NCBI RefSeq assembly: GCF_020149915.1
Contig: NZ_CP083760.1
Coordinates: 2,604,001 to 2,668,000, forward strand
DNA: 64,000 nt
Source of the DNA: Candidatus Sulfidibacterium hydrothermale
GTDB lineage: Bacteria > Bacteroidota > Bacteroidia > Bacteroidales > F082
Reading direction: 5' to 3'
Notes under the pieces: generated by a model
The model's input: only the letters and a program-made list of their open reading frames with translations
What the model was told of the DNA's origin: nothing
Databases searched by the model: none
Part shown: piece by piece, positions 18,403-27,046 of the stretch
Layout of the letters: each line of letters starts with the position of its first letter
Position numbering within the stretch: position 1 is the stretch's first letter
Position numbers and translations under genes: made by a program

Positions 18403-18422
18403 ATTGTGACATAAATCACAAT
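18403..18422. promoter_or_regulatory. Crp/Fnr-type operator between regulator and dsrE operon
   Basis: A perfect palindrome, ATTGTGA-N6-TCACAAT, identical in form to the TGTGA-N6-TCACA consensus of Crp-type sites. It lies in the divergent intergenic region next to the only Crp/Fnr gene of the window. Relative to the dsrE promoter box at 18475 it is centred roughly 75 bases before the expected transcription start, a position compatible with activation. Confidence 0.8.
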
Positions 18423-18450
18423 TTATTGCAACCAACATCACGCGGGTTTT

Positions 18451-18482
18451 CTTGTTTCCCCCTCTTGCGCCCTGTAATTTTG
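18451..18482 (+). promoter_or_regulatory. Promoter of the dsrE-tusA-hdr operon
   Basis: -33 element CTTG (18451-18454), 20-base spacer, and -7 element TAATTTTG (18475-18482), matching the Bacteroidota sigma-factor consensus. The ATG of dsrE is 43 bases downstream, preceded by a purine-rich ribosome site, AGAGGAGGA. Confidence 0.7.
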
Positions 18483-18525
18483 CATTGTTAAAAAAATAAC
18501 TAATTAAAAAGAGGAGGACACAAAA

Positions 18526-18945
18526 ATGGCAAACAAAAAAATGACCTTGGCACTCTTCTCAGGAAGTGTGGACAAACTGACTGCCGCAGGAGTAATTCTT
18601 GGCGGAGCCGCTGCTGAAGATATGGATGTGGAAATTTTCGTTCTGCTTCAGGCAGCCTTTGCATTTAAAAAAGAAAATGCACAAGTCAACGACCGGGTAG
18701 CGGAAATCACGGACAAAAAAGATGAATTTCTGGCTTCACTCAAGCGGCTGAATGCTCCCCACTGGACGGAAGCTTTCCGTACAGCCAAAGAAATGACCAA
18801 TGTAAAAATTCACATTTGCGGTTTTGCTGGCAAGGTATGGCACGGTGAAAAAATAGATGATTTCATCGATCTCGCCGACGACATTGTAGGCATTGGCGAA
18901 TACATCACCGCCGCCGAAGAATCAGATGTTAACTTGTTTATTTAA
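18526..18945 (+). CDS. DsrE-family sulfur carrier protein
   Basis: A 139-residue cytoplasmic protein of the DsrE/DsrF-like fold (FSGSVDKLTAAGVILGGAAA at the start). Its only cysteine is Cys98 in IHICGFAGKVW, suited to carrying a persulfide. In sulfur oxidisers DsrE-type proteins pass sulfane sulfur together with TusA. It is the first gene of a seven-gene operon whose other members are tusA and Hdr/Qmo-like subunits, so it is probably the sulfur carrier of this system. The strong ribosome site GAGGAGG suggests high expression. The exact DsrE subtype cannot be told by eye. Confidence 0.88.
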   Translation: MANKKMTLALFSGSVDKLTAAGVILGGAAAEDMDVEIFVLLQAAFAFKKENAQVNDRVAEITDKKDEFLASLKRLNAPHWTEAFRTAKEMTNVKIHICGFAGKVWHGEKIDDFIDLADDIVGIGEYITAAEESDVNLFI

Positions 18946-18963
18946 CCCCAAAAATATAAAACC

Positions 18964-19212
18964 ATGAATGTAGAAGAATTAAAAAGCATTAAAATTGACA
19001 AATCGGTAGATGCACGCGGAACATCCTGCCCCGGCCCACTGCTGGCAGCAAAAAAAGCCATCGGACAAATTGAAAAAGGTCAGGTTATGGAAGTACTTTC
19101 TGCTGACGAAGGAACCAAAAGGGACATCCCCAAATGGTGCAACAAAAAAGGATTCGAATATCTCGGAACCATTGAAGAATCAGGCTTTTACAGAATCTTG
19201 TTAAGAAAATAA
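18964..19212 (+). CDS. tusA: TusA-family sulfurtransferase
   Basis: An 82-residue protein with the TusA signature: Cys22 in DARGTSCPGPLLAAKKAI. This cysteine carries a persulfide in family members. A second cysteine, Cys59 (KWCNKKGF), lies where several TusA proteins have none. It lies 18 bases after dsrE and 1 base before the mvhD-like gene. The dsrE-tusA-hdr order is known from sulfur-oxidising bacteria and archaea, where TusA delivers sulfur to a heterodisulfide-reductase-like complex. Confidence 0.93.
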   Translation: MNVEELKSIKIDKSVDARGTSCPGPLLAAKKAIGQIEKGQVMEVLSADEGTKRDIPKWCNKKGFEYLGTIEESGFYRILLRK

Positions 19213-19213
19213 A

Positions 19214-19630
19214 ATGGATAGAGAAAAAGTATCGGCAGCTCCGAAGATTCTGGTTTTTTCCACGGAAAAAATCTCCGATCCCGCCATTGACATGGCCGGG
19301 CTGCTCAAACTTCACTATCCGCCAACAGTTTACACCATTCCCGTTCCCTGTTCAAGCGCCATCAAATCCCGTTGGATACTGCACGCCCTTGAACAGGGAT
19401 TCGACGGGGTTTTTATCGCTGCTGACGGTACCGATTGCCCTTACGGGGAAAGCTGCACGGAAAAAACCGGTGAAATCGTCCGGAAAACCATGGAACAGAT
19501 GAAAGAAAAAGGCATTGATCCTGCCCGGCTGAAAATGGCCGCCATCTGCTCGGTGTGCAGCGAACCTTTTGTAAAACACATCAAAAGCTTTTCAGCTTAC
19601 TTGTCGGAAAGTGCAAAAAAACAACCATGA
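19214..19630 (+). CDS. MvhD/FlpD-type iron-sulfur electron transfer subunit
   Basis: A 138-residue protein of the methyl-viologen-reducing hydrogenase delta subunit family: DMAGLLKLHYPPTVYTIPVP, then ALEQGFDGVFIAADGTDCPY and GIDPARLKMA. Cysteines in VPCSSA, TDCPYGESC and ICSVCSE could hold a 2Fe-2S cluster. In QmoB and in some HdrA proteins this domain is fused to the flavoprotein; here it is a separate gene. Translation is coupled to the next gene by an ATGA overlap. No hydrogenase genes are nearby, so its partner is presumably the HdrA-like proteins. Confidence 0.88.
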   Translation: MDREKVSAAPKILVFSTEKISDPAIDMAGLLKLHYPPTVYTIPVPCSSAIKSRWILHALEQGFDGVFIAADGTDCPYGESCTEKTGEIVRKTMEQMKEKGIDPARLKMAAICSVCSEPFVKHIKSFSAYLSESAKKQP

Positions 19631-20931
19631 TGAATCAGGAAAAACAACTGGAATACGATGTGCTGGTAGTGGGCGGCGGAATTGCCGGCGGCGAAGCTGC
19701 CCTGAACCTCGCCAACCTCGGATACAAAATCCTGCTGATAGAAAAAGAACTTTCCATCGGCGGAAAAATGATACTGCTGAGCAAAGTCTTTCCTACCCTC
19801 GACTGTGCAGCCTGTATCACCACTCCTAAGGTTTCCGAAATTGCCCGCCACCCGAACATCGACATTTTTACCAGTACCGAAGCAAAAAGTATTACCAAAA
19901 AAGGCGAACATGATTTTGAAGCACGTATTTTAAAAAAGCCCCGGTATGTTATCATGGAAGACTGCACCGGATGCCAGTTGTGCGAAGAAGCCTGTCCGGT
20001 AAGTGTTACCGATGAATACCAGTACGGACTCACCGGACGCAAAGCCGCTTACATCCCCTTCAGCATCGCCAGCCCGCGTGTGGCCGCCATCGACATGGAC
20101 AACTGCATTTTGTGCGGTGCCTGCGAACGGGCGTGTCCTACCAAGTGCATCGACTTCACCCAAACCGAAGAAAACCTTCTCGTGAAAGTCAAAGCCGTGG
20201 TGATTGCCACCGGTTTCAACCTGTTCGATCCCTTAAAAATCCCGCGTTACGGTTACGGAAAATACAAAAACGTGATCACTTCCATGCAAATGGAACGCGA
20301 GCTGGCTCCTACCCGCCCGTTCAACACCATTTTGCGTCCCGGCGACGGAAAAATCCCCGACAACATTGCTTACGTTTTATGTACCGGCTCGCGCGACCAC
20401 AGCGTCGGAAACCCCATCTGCTCACAGGTGTGCTGCATGTATTCCATCAAACAGGCCCAATTGCTTATGGGTGCATTACCCATGGCCGACATCACGCTTT
20501 ATTACCTGAACATCCGGGCTTTCGGAAAAGGATTTAACGAGTTCTATGCACAGGCACAAGACATGGGCGTGGAGTTTGTAAAAGGAAAAGTAGCCCGTAT
20601 TAAAGAAAAAGAAAACGGAAACCTGATTTTACGTTACGAAGATATTGTGGACGGAAAAGTGAAAGAAGCCGAACACGACCTCGTGGTACTTTCCGTAGGC
20701 GTTCTTCCTAACGAAGGCATTTCCGACAAATTCGAAAACGAAGAACTTCGGCTTGACGAATTTCATTTTATCAAACAGAAAGACCTGTTGGCCAGTCCGG
20801 CAAAAACCAGTATCGACGGCGTTTTTGTGGCCGGAACTGCTTCGGGGCCCATGGACATCCCCGATTCCATTTTATCCGGAGGCTCCGCTTCGGCACAAAC
20901 AACAAGCTATTTAAGGAGGGCTGTCTCATGA
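19627..20931 (+). CDS. Short HdrA-like / QmoA-like flavoprotein with two 4Fe-4S clusters
   Basis: A 434-residue protein starting at ATG 19627 (ATGA overlap; the frame is open upstream but overlaps mvhD). FAD motif VVGGGIAGGEAAL, the Hdr/Qmo element LDCAACITTPK, then a ferredoxin insert with CTGCQLCEEACP and CILCGACERACP, and the late FAD motif GVFVAGTASGPMDIPDSI. It lacks the N-terminal domain and C-terminal ferredoxin domain of full-size HdrA. With the next gene it gives two different HdrA-type flavoproteins in one operon, as in QmoA/QmoB of sulfate reducers. It probably forms part of a membrane-associated electron-transfer complex with the QmoC-like subunit. Confidence 0.88.
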   Translation: MMNQEKQLEYDVLVVGGGIAGGEAALNLANLGYKILLIEKELSIGGKMILLSKVFPTLDCAACITTPKVSEIARHPNIDIFTSTEAKSITKKGEHDFEARILKKPRYVIMEDCTGCQLCEEACPVSVTDEYQYGLTGRKAAYIPFSIASPRVAAIDMDNCILCGACERACPTKCIDFTQTEENLLVKVKAVVIATGFNLFDPLKIPRYGYGKYKNVITSMQMERELAPTRPFNTILRPGDGKIPDNIAYVLCTGSRDHSVGNPICSQVCCMYSIKQAQLLMGALPMADITLYYLNIRAFGKGFNEFYAQAQDMGVEFVKGKVARIKEKENGNLILRYEDIVDGKVKEAEHDLVVLSVGVLPNEGISDKFENEELRLDEFHFIKQKDLLASPAKTSIDGVFVAGTASGPMDIPDSILSGGSASAQTTSYLRRAVS

Positions 20932-22862
20932 AAAAGAAAATAGGTGTTTATATCTGTCACTGCGGCGGAAACATTTCCGACTATGTGGATGTGGAAAAAG
21001 TCAGAAAAGCCGTAGAAAAAGAAGAAGGTGTTTTTCTTGCCAAAACCACCATGTTTGCCTGCGCCGATTCCAACCAGAAAGAAATGGTGGAAGACATCAA
21101 AGAAAACCAGCTCGACGGCGTAGTGGTAGCTTCCTGTTCGCCCAAGCTGCATCTGCTTACTTTCCGTGCGGCAGTCGAACGTGCCGGCATGAACAAGTAC
21201 AACTACGTTCACGCCAACATCCGCGAACAGGTTTCGTGGGCCCATTCCGACAACAAAGCCGGTGCTACCGAAAAAGCGGTTAAAGTGGTAAAAGCAGCCA
21301 TTGCCAAGGTGCGTTATGCCCACTCGCTCGAACCGGTGAAGGTCGAAGCGGTGAATGCCGTGGCAGTTATCGGTGCCGGAGTAGCCGGCATGCGGGCCGC
21401 CATCGAATTTGCCGAAGCCGGCACCGACGTGTATCTTATCGAACGCGAACATTTTGTGGGCGGCCGTGTTTCACAATGGGACAACCTCTGTACTACCGAA
21501 GAAACCGGAAAAGAGCTGGTAACCCGGTTGTACGACGAAGTGATGAAACTCGATAAAGTAACTCTGTTTACCGGGGCCGAAGTCATCGAAAATTCAGGCA
21601 GTGTCGGAAATTTCACCCTGAAAGTGAAAATCACCCCCCGCTACATCAAAAAACACTGCAACAAAGGCCAGCTTCAAAAAGCCATTGAAGTATGTCCGGT
21701 GGTCGTACCCGACGAATTTAACTTCAACATCACCAACCGGAAAGCCATTTACCACAATTACCCGAGTGAATATCCGCACTTACCGGTTATCGACATAAAA
21801 AACTGTACCCGCTGCGGTGCCTGCGAAGCCGTTTGCGAAAGCATCGACTTCAGCCAGAAAGCCGAAACGCTGACGCTTCGCGTGGGTTCTATCCTGCTGG
21901 CCACCGGTTTCGACCCATACGAGCCCAAAAAAGGTGAATTCGGCTACGGCGAAATCGACAATGTGGTCACTTTTCCGCAGTTTAAACGGATTGTCCATAT
22001 CTGCGATAAAGAATTGATATACAAAGACAAAAAAATAAAAAACGTCGCTTATATTTATTGTGTCGGCAGTCGCCAGGTGGACGGTGAAAACAAATACTGC
22101 TCGCGTTACTGCTGTACTTCGGTAATTCACACGGCCAACACCGTTAAAAAGAAATACAACGAAGTTTACAATTATCATTTTACGCGAGGAATACGAACCT
22201 ACGGAAAACAGGAACTCATCTACGAAGAATCGTGTAAAAACGGCGACATTTACCTGCAGTCGTTCGAATACGATCCGCCCAAAGTGGAGAAAAAAGGCGA
22301 CAAAACCATCGTCACCATCGAAGACGTGCTTACCGGTAAAAAAGAGCTGTCGGTAGAAGCCGACCTCGTGGTTCTTGTTACCGGCATGGTGCCGCGCAAA
22401 GACAATTCCATCGGCAATCTGCTGAAGATTCCCCGCGGACGTGACAAATTTTTCAACGAAATCCACATGAAACTGCGTCCGGTGGAAACGGTAATCGACG
22501 GAGTAACCATTGCCGGAGCCAGCCAGGGCCCAAAAAATATCATGGAATCCATGAATTCGGCCCTGTCGGCAGCATCCAAGAGCTTTTCACTCATCAGTTC
22601 CGGCGAACTCGACCTGGAACCCACCATTGCCACCGTGGACACCACCCTTTGCGAATGGTGCGGAAAATGCGCGGAAGCCTGTCCTTTCGATGCTTTCGAA
22701 AAAGTGGAAATCGACGGCAAAACCGTAGCAAAAGTAAATCCTGCCGTTTGTAAAGGATGCGGTATGTGCCTGCCGGTATGTCCTTCCAATGCACTGAACC
22801 TTGTCGGATTGTCCGACGAAGAAGTGGAAAGCATGATTGATGTTTTGTTAACACACGATTAA
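20928..22862 (+). CDS. Full-size HdrA-like iron-sulfur flavoprotein (QmoB-like without MvhD domain)
   Basis: A 644-residue protein. N-terminal domain with YICHCGGNISDYVD and ASCSPKLHLLTF; FAD motif near residue 143 (VAVIGAGVAGMRAA) followed by GGRVSQWDNLC; a central cluster motif CTRCGACEAVC; late FAD motif VTIAGASQGPKNIMES; C-terminal two-cluster ferredoxin with CEWCGKCAEACP and CKGCGMCLPVCP. HdrA proteins split electron pairs at FAD and feed iron-sulfur chains. The start overlaps the previous stop (ATGA). The C-terminal MvhD domain that QmoB carries is instead the separate gene at 19214. Confidence 0.9.
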   Translation: MKKKIGVYICHCGGNISDYVDVEKVRKAVEKEEGVFLAKTTMFACADSNQKEMVEDIKENQLDGVVVASCSPKLHLLTFRAAVERAGMNKYNYVHANIREQVSWAHSDNKAGATEKAVKVVKAAIAKVRYAHSLEPVKVEAVNAVAVIGAGVAGMRAAIEFAEAGTDVYLIEREHFVGGRVSQWDNLCTTEETGKELVTRLYDEVMKLDKVTLFTGAEVIENSGSVGNFTLKVKITPRYIKKHCNKGQLQKAIEVCPVVVPDEFNFNITNRKAIYHNYPSEYPHLPVIDIKNCTRCGACEAVCESIDFSQKAETLTLRVGSILLATGFDPYEPKKGEFGYGEIDNVVTFPQFKRIVHICDKELIYKDKKIKNVAYIYCVGSRQVDGENKYCSRYCCTSVIHTANTVKKKYNEVYNYHFTRGIRTYGKQELIYEESCKNGDIYLQSFEYDPPKVEKKGDKTIVTIEDVLTGKKELSVEADLVVLVTGMVPRKDNSIGNLLKIPRGRDKFFNEIHMKLRPVETVIDGVTIAGASQGPKNIMESMNSALSAASKSFSLISSGELDLEPTIATVDTTLCEWCGKCAEACPFDAFEKVEIDGKTVAKVNPAVCKGCGMCLPVCPSNALNLVGLSDEEVESMIDVLLTHD

Positions 22863-22873
22863 AAATTGACATC

Positions 22874-23158
22874 ATGGAAATTATCAAGGGAAAAACCATC
22901 AAATACATCAAAGAAAAGCGCACGGTACCCCAAAGCGTTAAAGAAAACCTGAAATATTTCAACCAGATGAAAAAAGCGCTGTTGAATGCTTTGCGCGAAA
23001 GTCCAAAAACAGTGCCCCAGCTGGCGGAAGTTCTTCAAAAGCCGACAGACGAAGTCTTGTTTTACCTGATGAGTTTATTGAAATACGGCTTTGTGGAAGC
23101 CGGTGAACCGGATGATAACGAAGAATATTTTTATTATAAAATAAAAGACAATGGCTAA
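22874..23158 (+). CDS. Small winged-helix-like protein in the hdr operon
   Basis: A 94-residue basic protein. Residues 32-75 (LLNALRESPKTVPQLAEVL, then VLFYLMSLLKYGFVEAG) look like a winged helix-turn-helix of the kind found in ArsR/MarR-type proteins. There are no cysteines. It begins 11 bases after the full hdrA gene and overlaps the qmoC-like gene by eight bases, so it is tightly embedded. It may be a structural or assembly subunit that uses the fold for protein contact, or a regulator; the sequence does not decide. Confidence 0.7.
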   Translation: MEIIKGKTIKYIKEKRTVPQSVKENLKYFNQMKKALLNALRESPKTVPQLAEVLQKPTDEVLFYLMSLLKYGFVEAGEPDDNEEYFYYKIKDNG

Positions 23159-24278
23159 GATAGATCCGACATTCGCCAAAGAACTGCAAAAATACGGAAC
23201 GGCAGATTTTCAGGCATGCTACAGTTGCGGTAACTGTACAGCCGTCTGCAACCTGACGGATGAAAACGCCAATTTCCCGAGGATGTACATTCGTTACGGC
23301 ATGCTCGGATTAAAAGATGAAATACTCGACAGCAAAGACCTGTGGATGTGCTACGCCTGTGGCGACTGCACCGCCCACTGTCCGCGCGAGGCCATCCCCG
23401 GTGACTATATGGCCACCCTGCGACGCTATGCCATCGCCCATTACGAGCCTACCGGCATTACCCGGCTGATTTTTAAAAACAATCCCTGGTACATTGCAAT
23501 CATTATTTTGCTGGCCGTAATTTTGGGCTTTTTCCTGCTCACACTCAAACCCGATATGACCATCTCGCGCTGGATATTCCAGTACATGCCTTTCGAAATC
23601 ATTCACAACACCGGTGAAGTGGTTTTTGCCCTGACCGGACTGTTTATGCTTATCGGTTTCTGGAATATGTTCCGGCATCTGTCCCGAAACTACCGGCACG
23701 AAAAAAAGGAAAAACCCAAATCGTCGCCACTTGCTTCTTTAAAATATGTCATCAACGAGCTGACTACCATGAAACGTTACCAGACCTGCGACAGCGAAGA
23801 AGACGGCTTTTGGTATAAAAAACCGGCCGTTGTCCGCCCCTGGTTTATTCACTGGTCTATCATGTGGGGTTTCATCGGATTGCTGTTAGCCACCATTCTC
23901 GACTTTTTACTGAAAAATCCGGCTACTACCGTCTGGTGGCCGTCACGCATTCTCGGAACCGTTTCCGGATTGTTTATGATGTACGGCGCAACCATGGCAT
24001 TGTACTACCGTTTTAGCAAAATTACCGATGCTTACGCCCATTCCAAACTGGCCGACTGGGTTTTCCTGTGGTCGTTGTGGATAACAGGCTTTACCGGATT
24101 CTGGATGGAAACCGCTGTTTTTCTCGGCGGAAATGACATGCTCGACCAAATCATTTTTATCATCCACACCATTATGGCTATGGAGCTGGTTTTGTTATTT
24201 GCTTTTTCAAAATTTGCCCATGCCTTATATCGGCCGGTGGCACTGTACATGTATCACCGTATGGCCCTGACAAATTAG
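23151..24278 (+). CDS. QmoC-like subunit: HdrC ferredoxin domain fused to HdrE-type cytochrome b
   Basis: A 375-residue protein. Residues 20-100 carry two 4Fe-4S motifs, CYSCGNCTAVC and CYACGDCTAHCP, as in HdrC. The remainder has about six membrane segments with possible haem-b histidines (RPWFIHWSIMWG, YAHSKLADW, IFIIHTIMAME). This HdrC-HdrE fusion is the build of QmoC, which links soluble Hdr-type flavoproteins to menaquinone. It is the last gene of the operon and is followed by a terminator at 24315. Without aprAB in the window, the partner redox reaction is unknown. Confidence 0.88.
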   Translation: MAKIDPTFAKELQKYGTADFQACYSCGNCTAVCNLTDENANFPRMYIRYGMLGLKDEILDSKDLWMCYACGDCTAHCPREAIPGDYMATLRRYAIAHYEPTGITRLIFKNNPWYIAIIILLAVILGFFLLTLKPDMTISRWIFQYMPFEIIHNTGEVVFALTGLFMLIGFWNMFRHLSRNYRHEKKEKPKSSPLASLKYVINELTTMKRYQTCDSEEDGFWYKKPAVVRPWFIHWSIMWGFIGLLLATILDFLLKNPATTVWWPSRILGTVSGLFMMYGATMALYYRFSKITDAYAHSKLADWVFLWSLWITGFTGFWMETAVFLGGNDMLDQIIFIIHTIMAMELVLLFAFSKFAHALYRPVALYMYHRMALTN

Positions 24279-24314
24279 CTCTCCCTTTCTCAACAACTGT
24301 ATAAATCTGTCACG

Positions 24315-24358
24315 AACAGGCTTGTCGGACTTCCCCGGTCCACAGCCTGTTTTTTTTG
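24315..24358 (+). terminator. Terminator of the dsrE-hdr-qmoC operon
   Basis: The inverted repeat AACAGGC with GCCTGTT, a long GC-rich loop (23 bases) and a run of eight T. It lies 37 bases after the qmoC-like stop. Confidence 0.7.
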
Positions 24359-24784
24359 TGCTTTTTTCTCCATTGCCCAGAACTATCCATCATTATTTCA
24401 TTCCTGTTTTTGATGGTTACATCCCCCAATTTTTAAACGGTTATCCCGATAAGGCATTTTTCAGATGAAAATTCCTGATAATTTATTCTTGTTATAAATT
24501 AATCACACAATTAATTGCATAACAACTTATTACAATTACATCTTTTTCACCCCATAAAACCACCAAAACAATAAACAACACATTATCAATATTTAAGCTA
24601 TTTGTTTAGAACAGATTCAAATAAACTGTTTTTTCAAAATTAGATAATATATTTGTCTATGCATATATATCTATAGTCATATTTATATTGAATTCTGTTT
24701 AATATGTCAACAGATAAGAAACAGAGTTTCAGATCTTTTATAAGAAAACAAAAGAAAAACACATGATCATTTAAAATATTCCGG
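24359..24784. other. AT-rich leader region of the psr operon
   Basis: About 425 bases with no credible ORF. It is strongly AT-rich after 24450. A -7 box TATATTTG lies at 24648-24655, about 130 bases before the psrA start; the -33 side is weak (ACTG, 19 bases upstream). No perfect copy of the Crp/Fnr palindrome of 18403-18422 is present. Confidence 0.5.
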
Positions 24785-27046
24785 ATGAAAACAAGACGTC
24801 AATTTATCAAAATCACAACAGCAGGTGCCGGCGCTGCAGCTCTCGGATTACATTCCATAAAAGTAAAAGGGCTCAGTCTGTTTGATTCTGCCGAACAGGA
24901 ACCGGTCAGCGATGAAAACATGACCGCTACGCCTACCTATTGCGAGGTTTGTTTCTGGAAATGTGCCGGCTGGACTTATGTGGACAAAAAAGGCCGGGTC
25001 AGAAAAGTTATCGGGAACAAAGAAGATCCGCACTGTAACGGACGACTTTGCCCGAGAGGCACCGGCGGTGTCGGAATGTACAACGATGAAGACCGGTTAA
25101 AAACACCACTCATTCGCGAAATTGACAAAAACGGATACCAGTATTTCCGTAAAGCCAGCTGGAAAGAAGCACTGGACCTGGTGGCATCAAAAATGGACAA
25201 GTTGCGGATGGAACACGGTCCTGAATGCTTGGCTCTGTTTAGCCACGGCACCGGCGGAAAACTTTTTTCCCACCTGGTAAAAGCATACGGCACACCGAAC
25301 ATTACCGCCCCGTCCTTTGCCCAGTGTCGCGGACCACGCGAAGTGGGTTTTACCGCTACTTATGGCGAAGGAGTCCTTTCACCGGAAAGAACGGATATCC
25401 GTGATACCAAATGTCTGGTTCTGATTGGCTCGCACATCGGAGAAAACATGCACAACGGGCAAATACAGGAAATGTCGCAGGCACTTGATAATGGCGCTAC
25501 CATTATTACTGTTGACCCGCGGTTTTCCACGGCAGCATCTCACTCCAAATATTGGCTCCCCATTAAACCGGCTACCGATATAGCCCTGTTGCTGGCCTGG
25601 ATGAATGTGATTATTGAAGAAGAATTATATGATAAAGCGTATGTAAAAAAATACACCTACGGCTTTGACGATCTTAAAAAACATGTGGCCGACAAAACTC
25701 CCGAATGGGCTTATGGCATTACTACCATTGAGCCGGAAGTAATCCGTCGTACAGCAAGAGAAATGGCGGCTGCCGCACCTTCGGTAATTGTCCACCCGGG
25801 ACGCCATGTAACCTGGTACGGAGATGATACCCAACGCTCCCGGGCTATTGCTATTTTGAATGCCCTGCTGGGATCGTGGGGACGAAGAGGCGGATTTTAC
25901 AATCCTGAAAAAGTGCATCTGCCCAATTATCCTCACCCGCCCTATCCCAAACCCAAACGGTCGTGGCGCGATGCTTTCCCGAAAAACAAATACAAACTGG
26001 TTACCGAAGTACTTTCCACCGGGATTTGCGATGCTACCATTCCGAATCCCGATTTAGACTGCCACTTGCGCGGATGGATCGTTTACGGAACCAACCTGAT
26101 GGCTTCGTTACCCGACCAGAAAAAAACGCTGGAAGCTATTCATCACCTGGATTTTCTGGTGGTCATTGACACCATGCCCATGGATATTACAGGATATGCC
26201 GATGTGGTACTTCCCGAATGTACTTATCTGGAACGCTACGATCCGCTGAGAACATCGCCCCATCGCGAGCCTTATCTTGCTTTGCGCATGCCGGCAGTAA
26301 AACCGAAATATGACACCAAACCCGGCTGGTGGATCGCCAAACAACTGGCTCACCGTCTCGGACTGGATGACTATTTTAAATGGAATAATATCGAAGAACT
26401 CCTTGACTGGCAGCTCAAAAAAGTAGGATCATCCCTTGAAGAGATGAAACGTGTCGGGGTAAAGAAATTCCCGCGTGAGTATCAGGATTTATATAATCTG
26501 CAGGATTTACCGGATTACGAATTCAACACCAATACCGGAAAAATTGAATTGTATGCCACCGAGCTGGCTGCCGAAGGCTTTGATCCGTTCCCCAACTACA
26601 CTCATCATCCGGAACCGCCACAAGGCTACTACCGGTTAAACTACGGCCGTGCCCCCATGCATACTTTTAGCCGTACGATCAACAACCACAATCTTTGGGA
26701 CTTAAAAAAGGAAAACAAAGTTTGGGTAAATCCAAAAGTAGCTGATCTGTGGGAATTAAAAGACGGACAGGAAGTTTGGTTAAAAAATCAGGACGGAATT
26801 ATCTCATCATTTCCTGTTAAAGTAAGAGTTACTGAACGTATCCGGTGGGATTCGGTTTATCTGGTCCATGGTTTTGGACAAACCGATAAAAAACTGACCC
26901 GTGCTTTTGGCCGTGGAGCCAGTGACTCTGAGCTGGTATCCAAAATTTACGAAGATCCCATTATGGGAGGTACCGGCATGAGAAGCAATTTTGTTACTTT
27001 TTTAAAAGAAAATCCCAGAAAAAACAGAGAGGAGGTTAAAGCATGA
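24785..27046 (+). CDS. psrA: Polysulfide/thiosulfate reductase-type molybdopterin oxidoreductase, catalytic subunit
   Basis: A 753-residue protein of the DMSO-reductase superfamily. It has a Tat signal peptide (KTRRQFIK, residues 3-10), a 4Fe-4S motif (CEVCFWKC, then RLCPRG) and a putative molybdenum ligand Cys181 in SFAQCRGPREVGF. The domain order (bis-MGD cofactor, C-terminal molydopterin-dinucleotide binding) and the psrB and psrC genes that follow place it with PsrA/PhsA/TtrA enzymes. It acts in the periplasm. Polysulfide, thiosulfate and tetrathionate are all possible substrates; the sulfur genes downstream favour a sulfur compound. The stop overlaps the psrB start by four bases. Confidence 0.9.
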   Translation: MKTRRQFIKITTAGAGAAALGLHSIKVKGLSLFDSAEQEPVSDENMTATPTYCEVCFWKCAGWTYVDKKGRVRKVIGNKEDPHCNGRLCPRGTGGVGMYNDEDRLKTPLIREIDKNGYQYFRKASWKEALDLVASKMDKLRMEHGPECLALFSHGTGGKLFSHLVKAYGTPNITAPSFAQCRGPREVGFTATYGEGVLSPERTDIRDTKCLVLIGSHIGENMHNGQIQEMSQALDNGATIITVDPRFSTAASHSKYWLPIKPATDIALLLAWMNVIIEEELYDKAYVKKYTYGFDDLKKHVADKTPEWAYGITTIEPEVIRRTAREMAAAAPSVIVHPGRHVTWYGDDTQRSRAIAILNALLGSWGRRGGFYNPEKVHLPNYPHPPYPKPKRSWRDAFPKNKYKLVTEVLSTGICDATIPNPDLDCHLRGWIVYGTNLMASLPDQKKTLEAIHHLDFLVVIDTMPMDITGYADVVLPECTYLERYDPLRTSPHREPYLALRMPAVKPKYDTKPGWWIAKQLAHRLGLDDYFKWNNIEELLDWQLKKVGSSLEEMKRVGVKKFPREYQDLYNLQDLPDYEFNTNTGKIELYATELAAEGFDPFPNYTHHPEPPQGYYRLNYGRAPMHTFSRTINNHNLWDLKKENKVWVNPKVADLWELKDGQEVWLKNQDGIISSFPVKVRVTERIRWDSVYLVHGFGQTDKKLTRAFGRGASDSELVSKIYEDPIMGGTGMRSNFVTFLKENPRKNREEVKA

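Noticed and set aside
18186-18491. 101-residue plus-strand reading frame
   Set aside because: It lies antisense to the Crp/Fnr gene and across its promoter; no homology or ribosome site.
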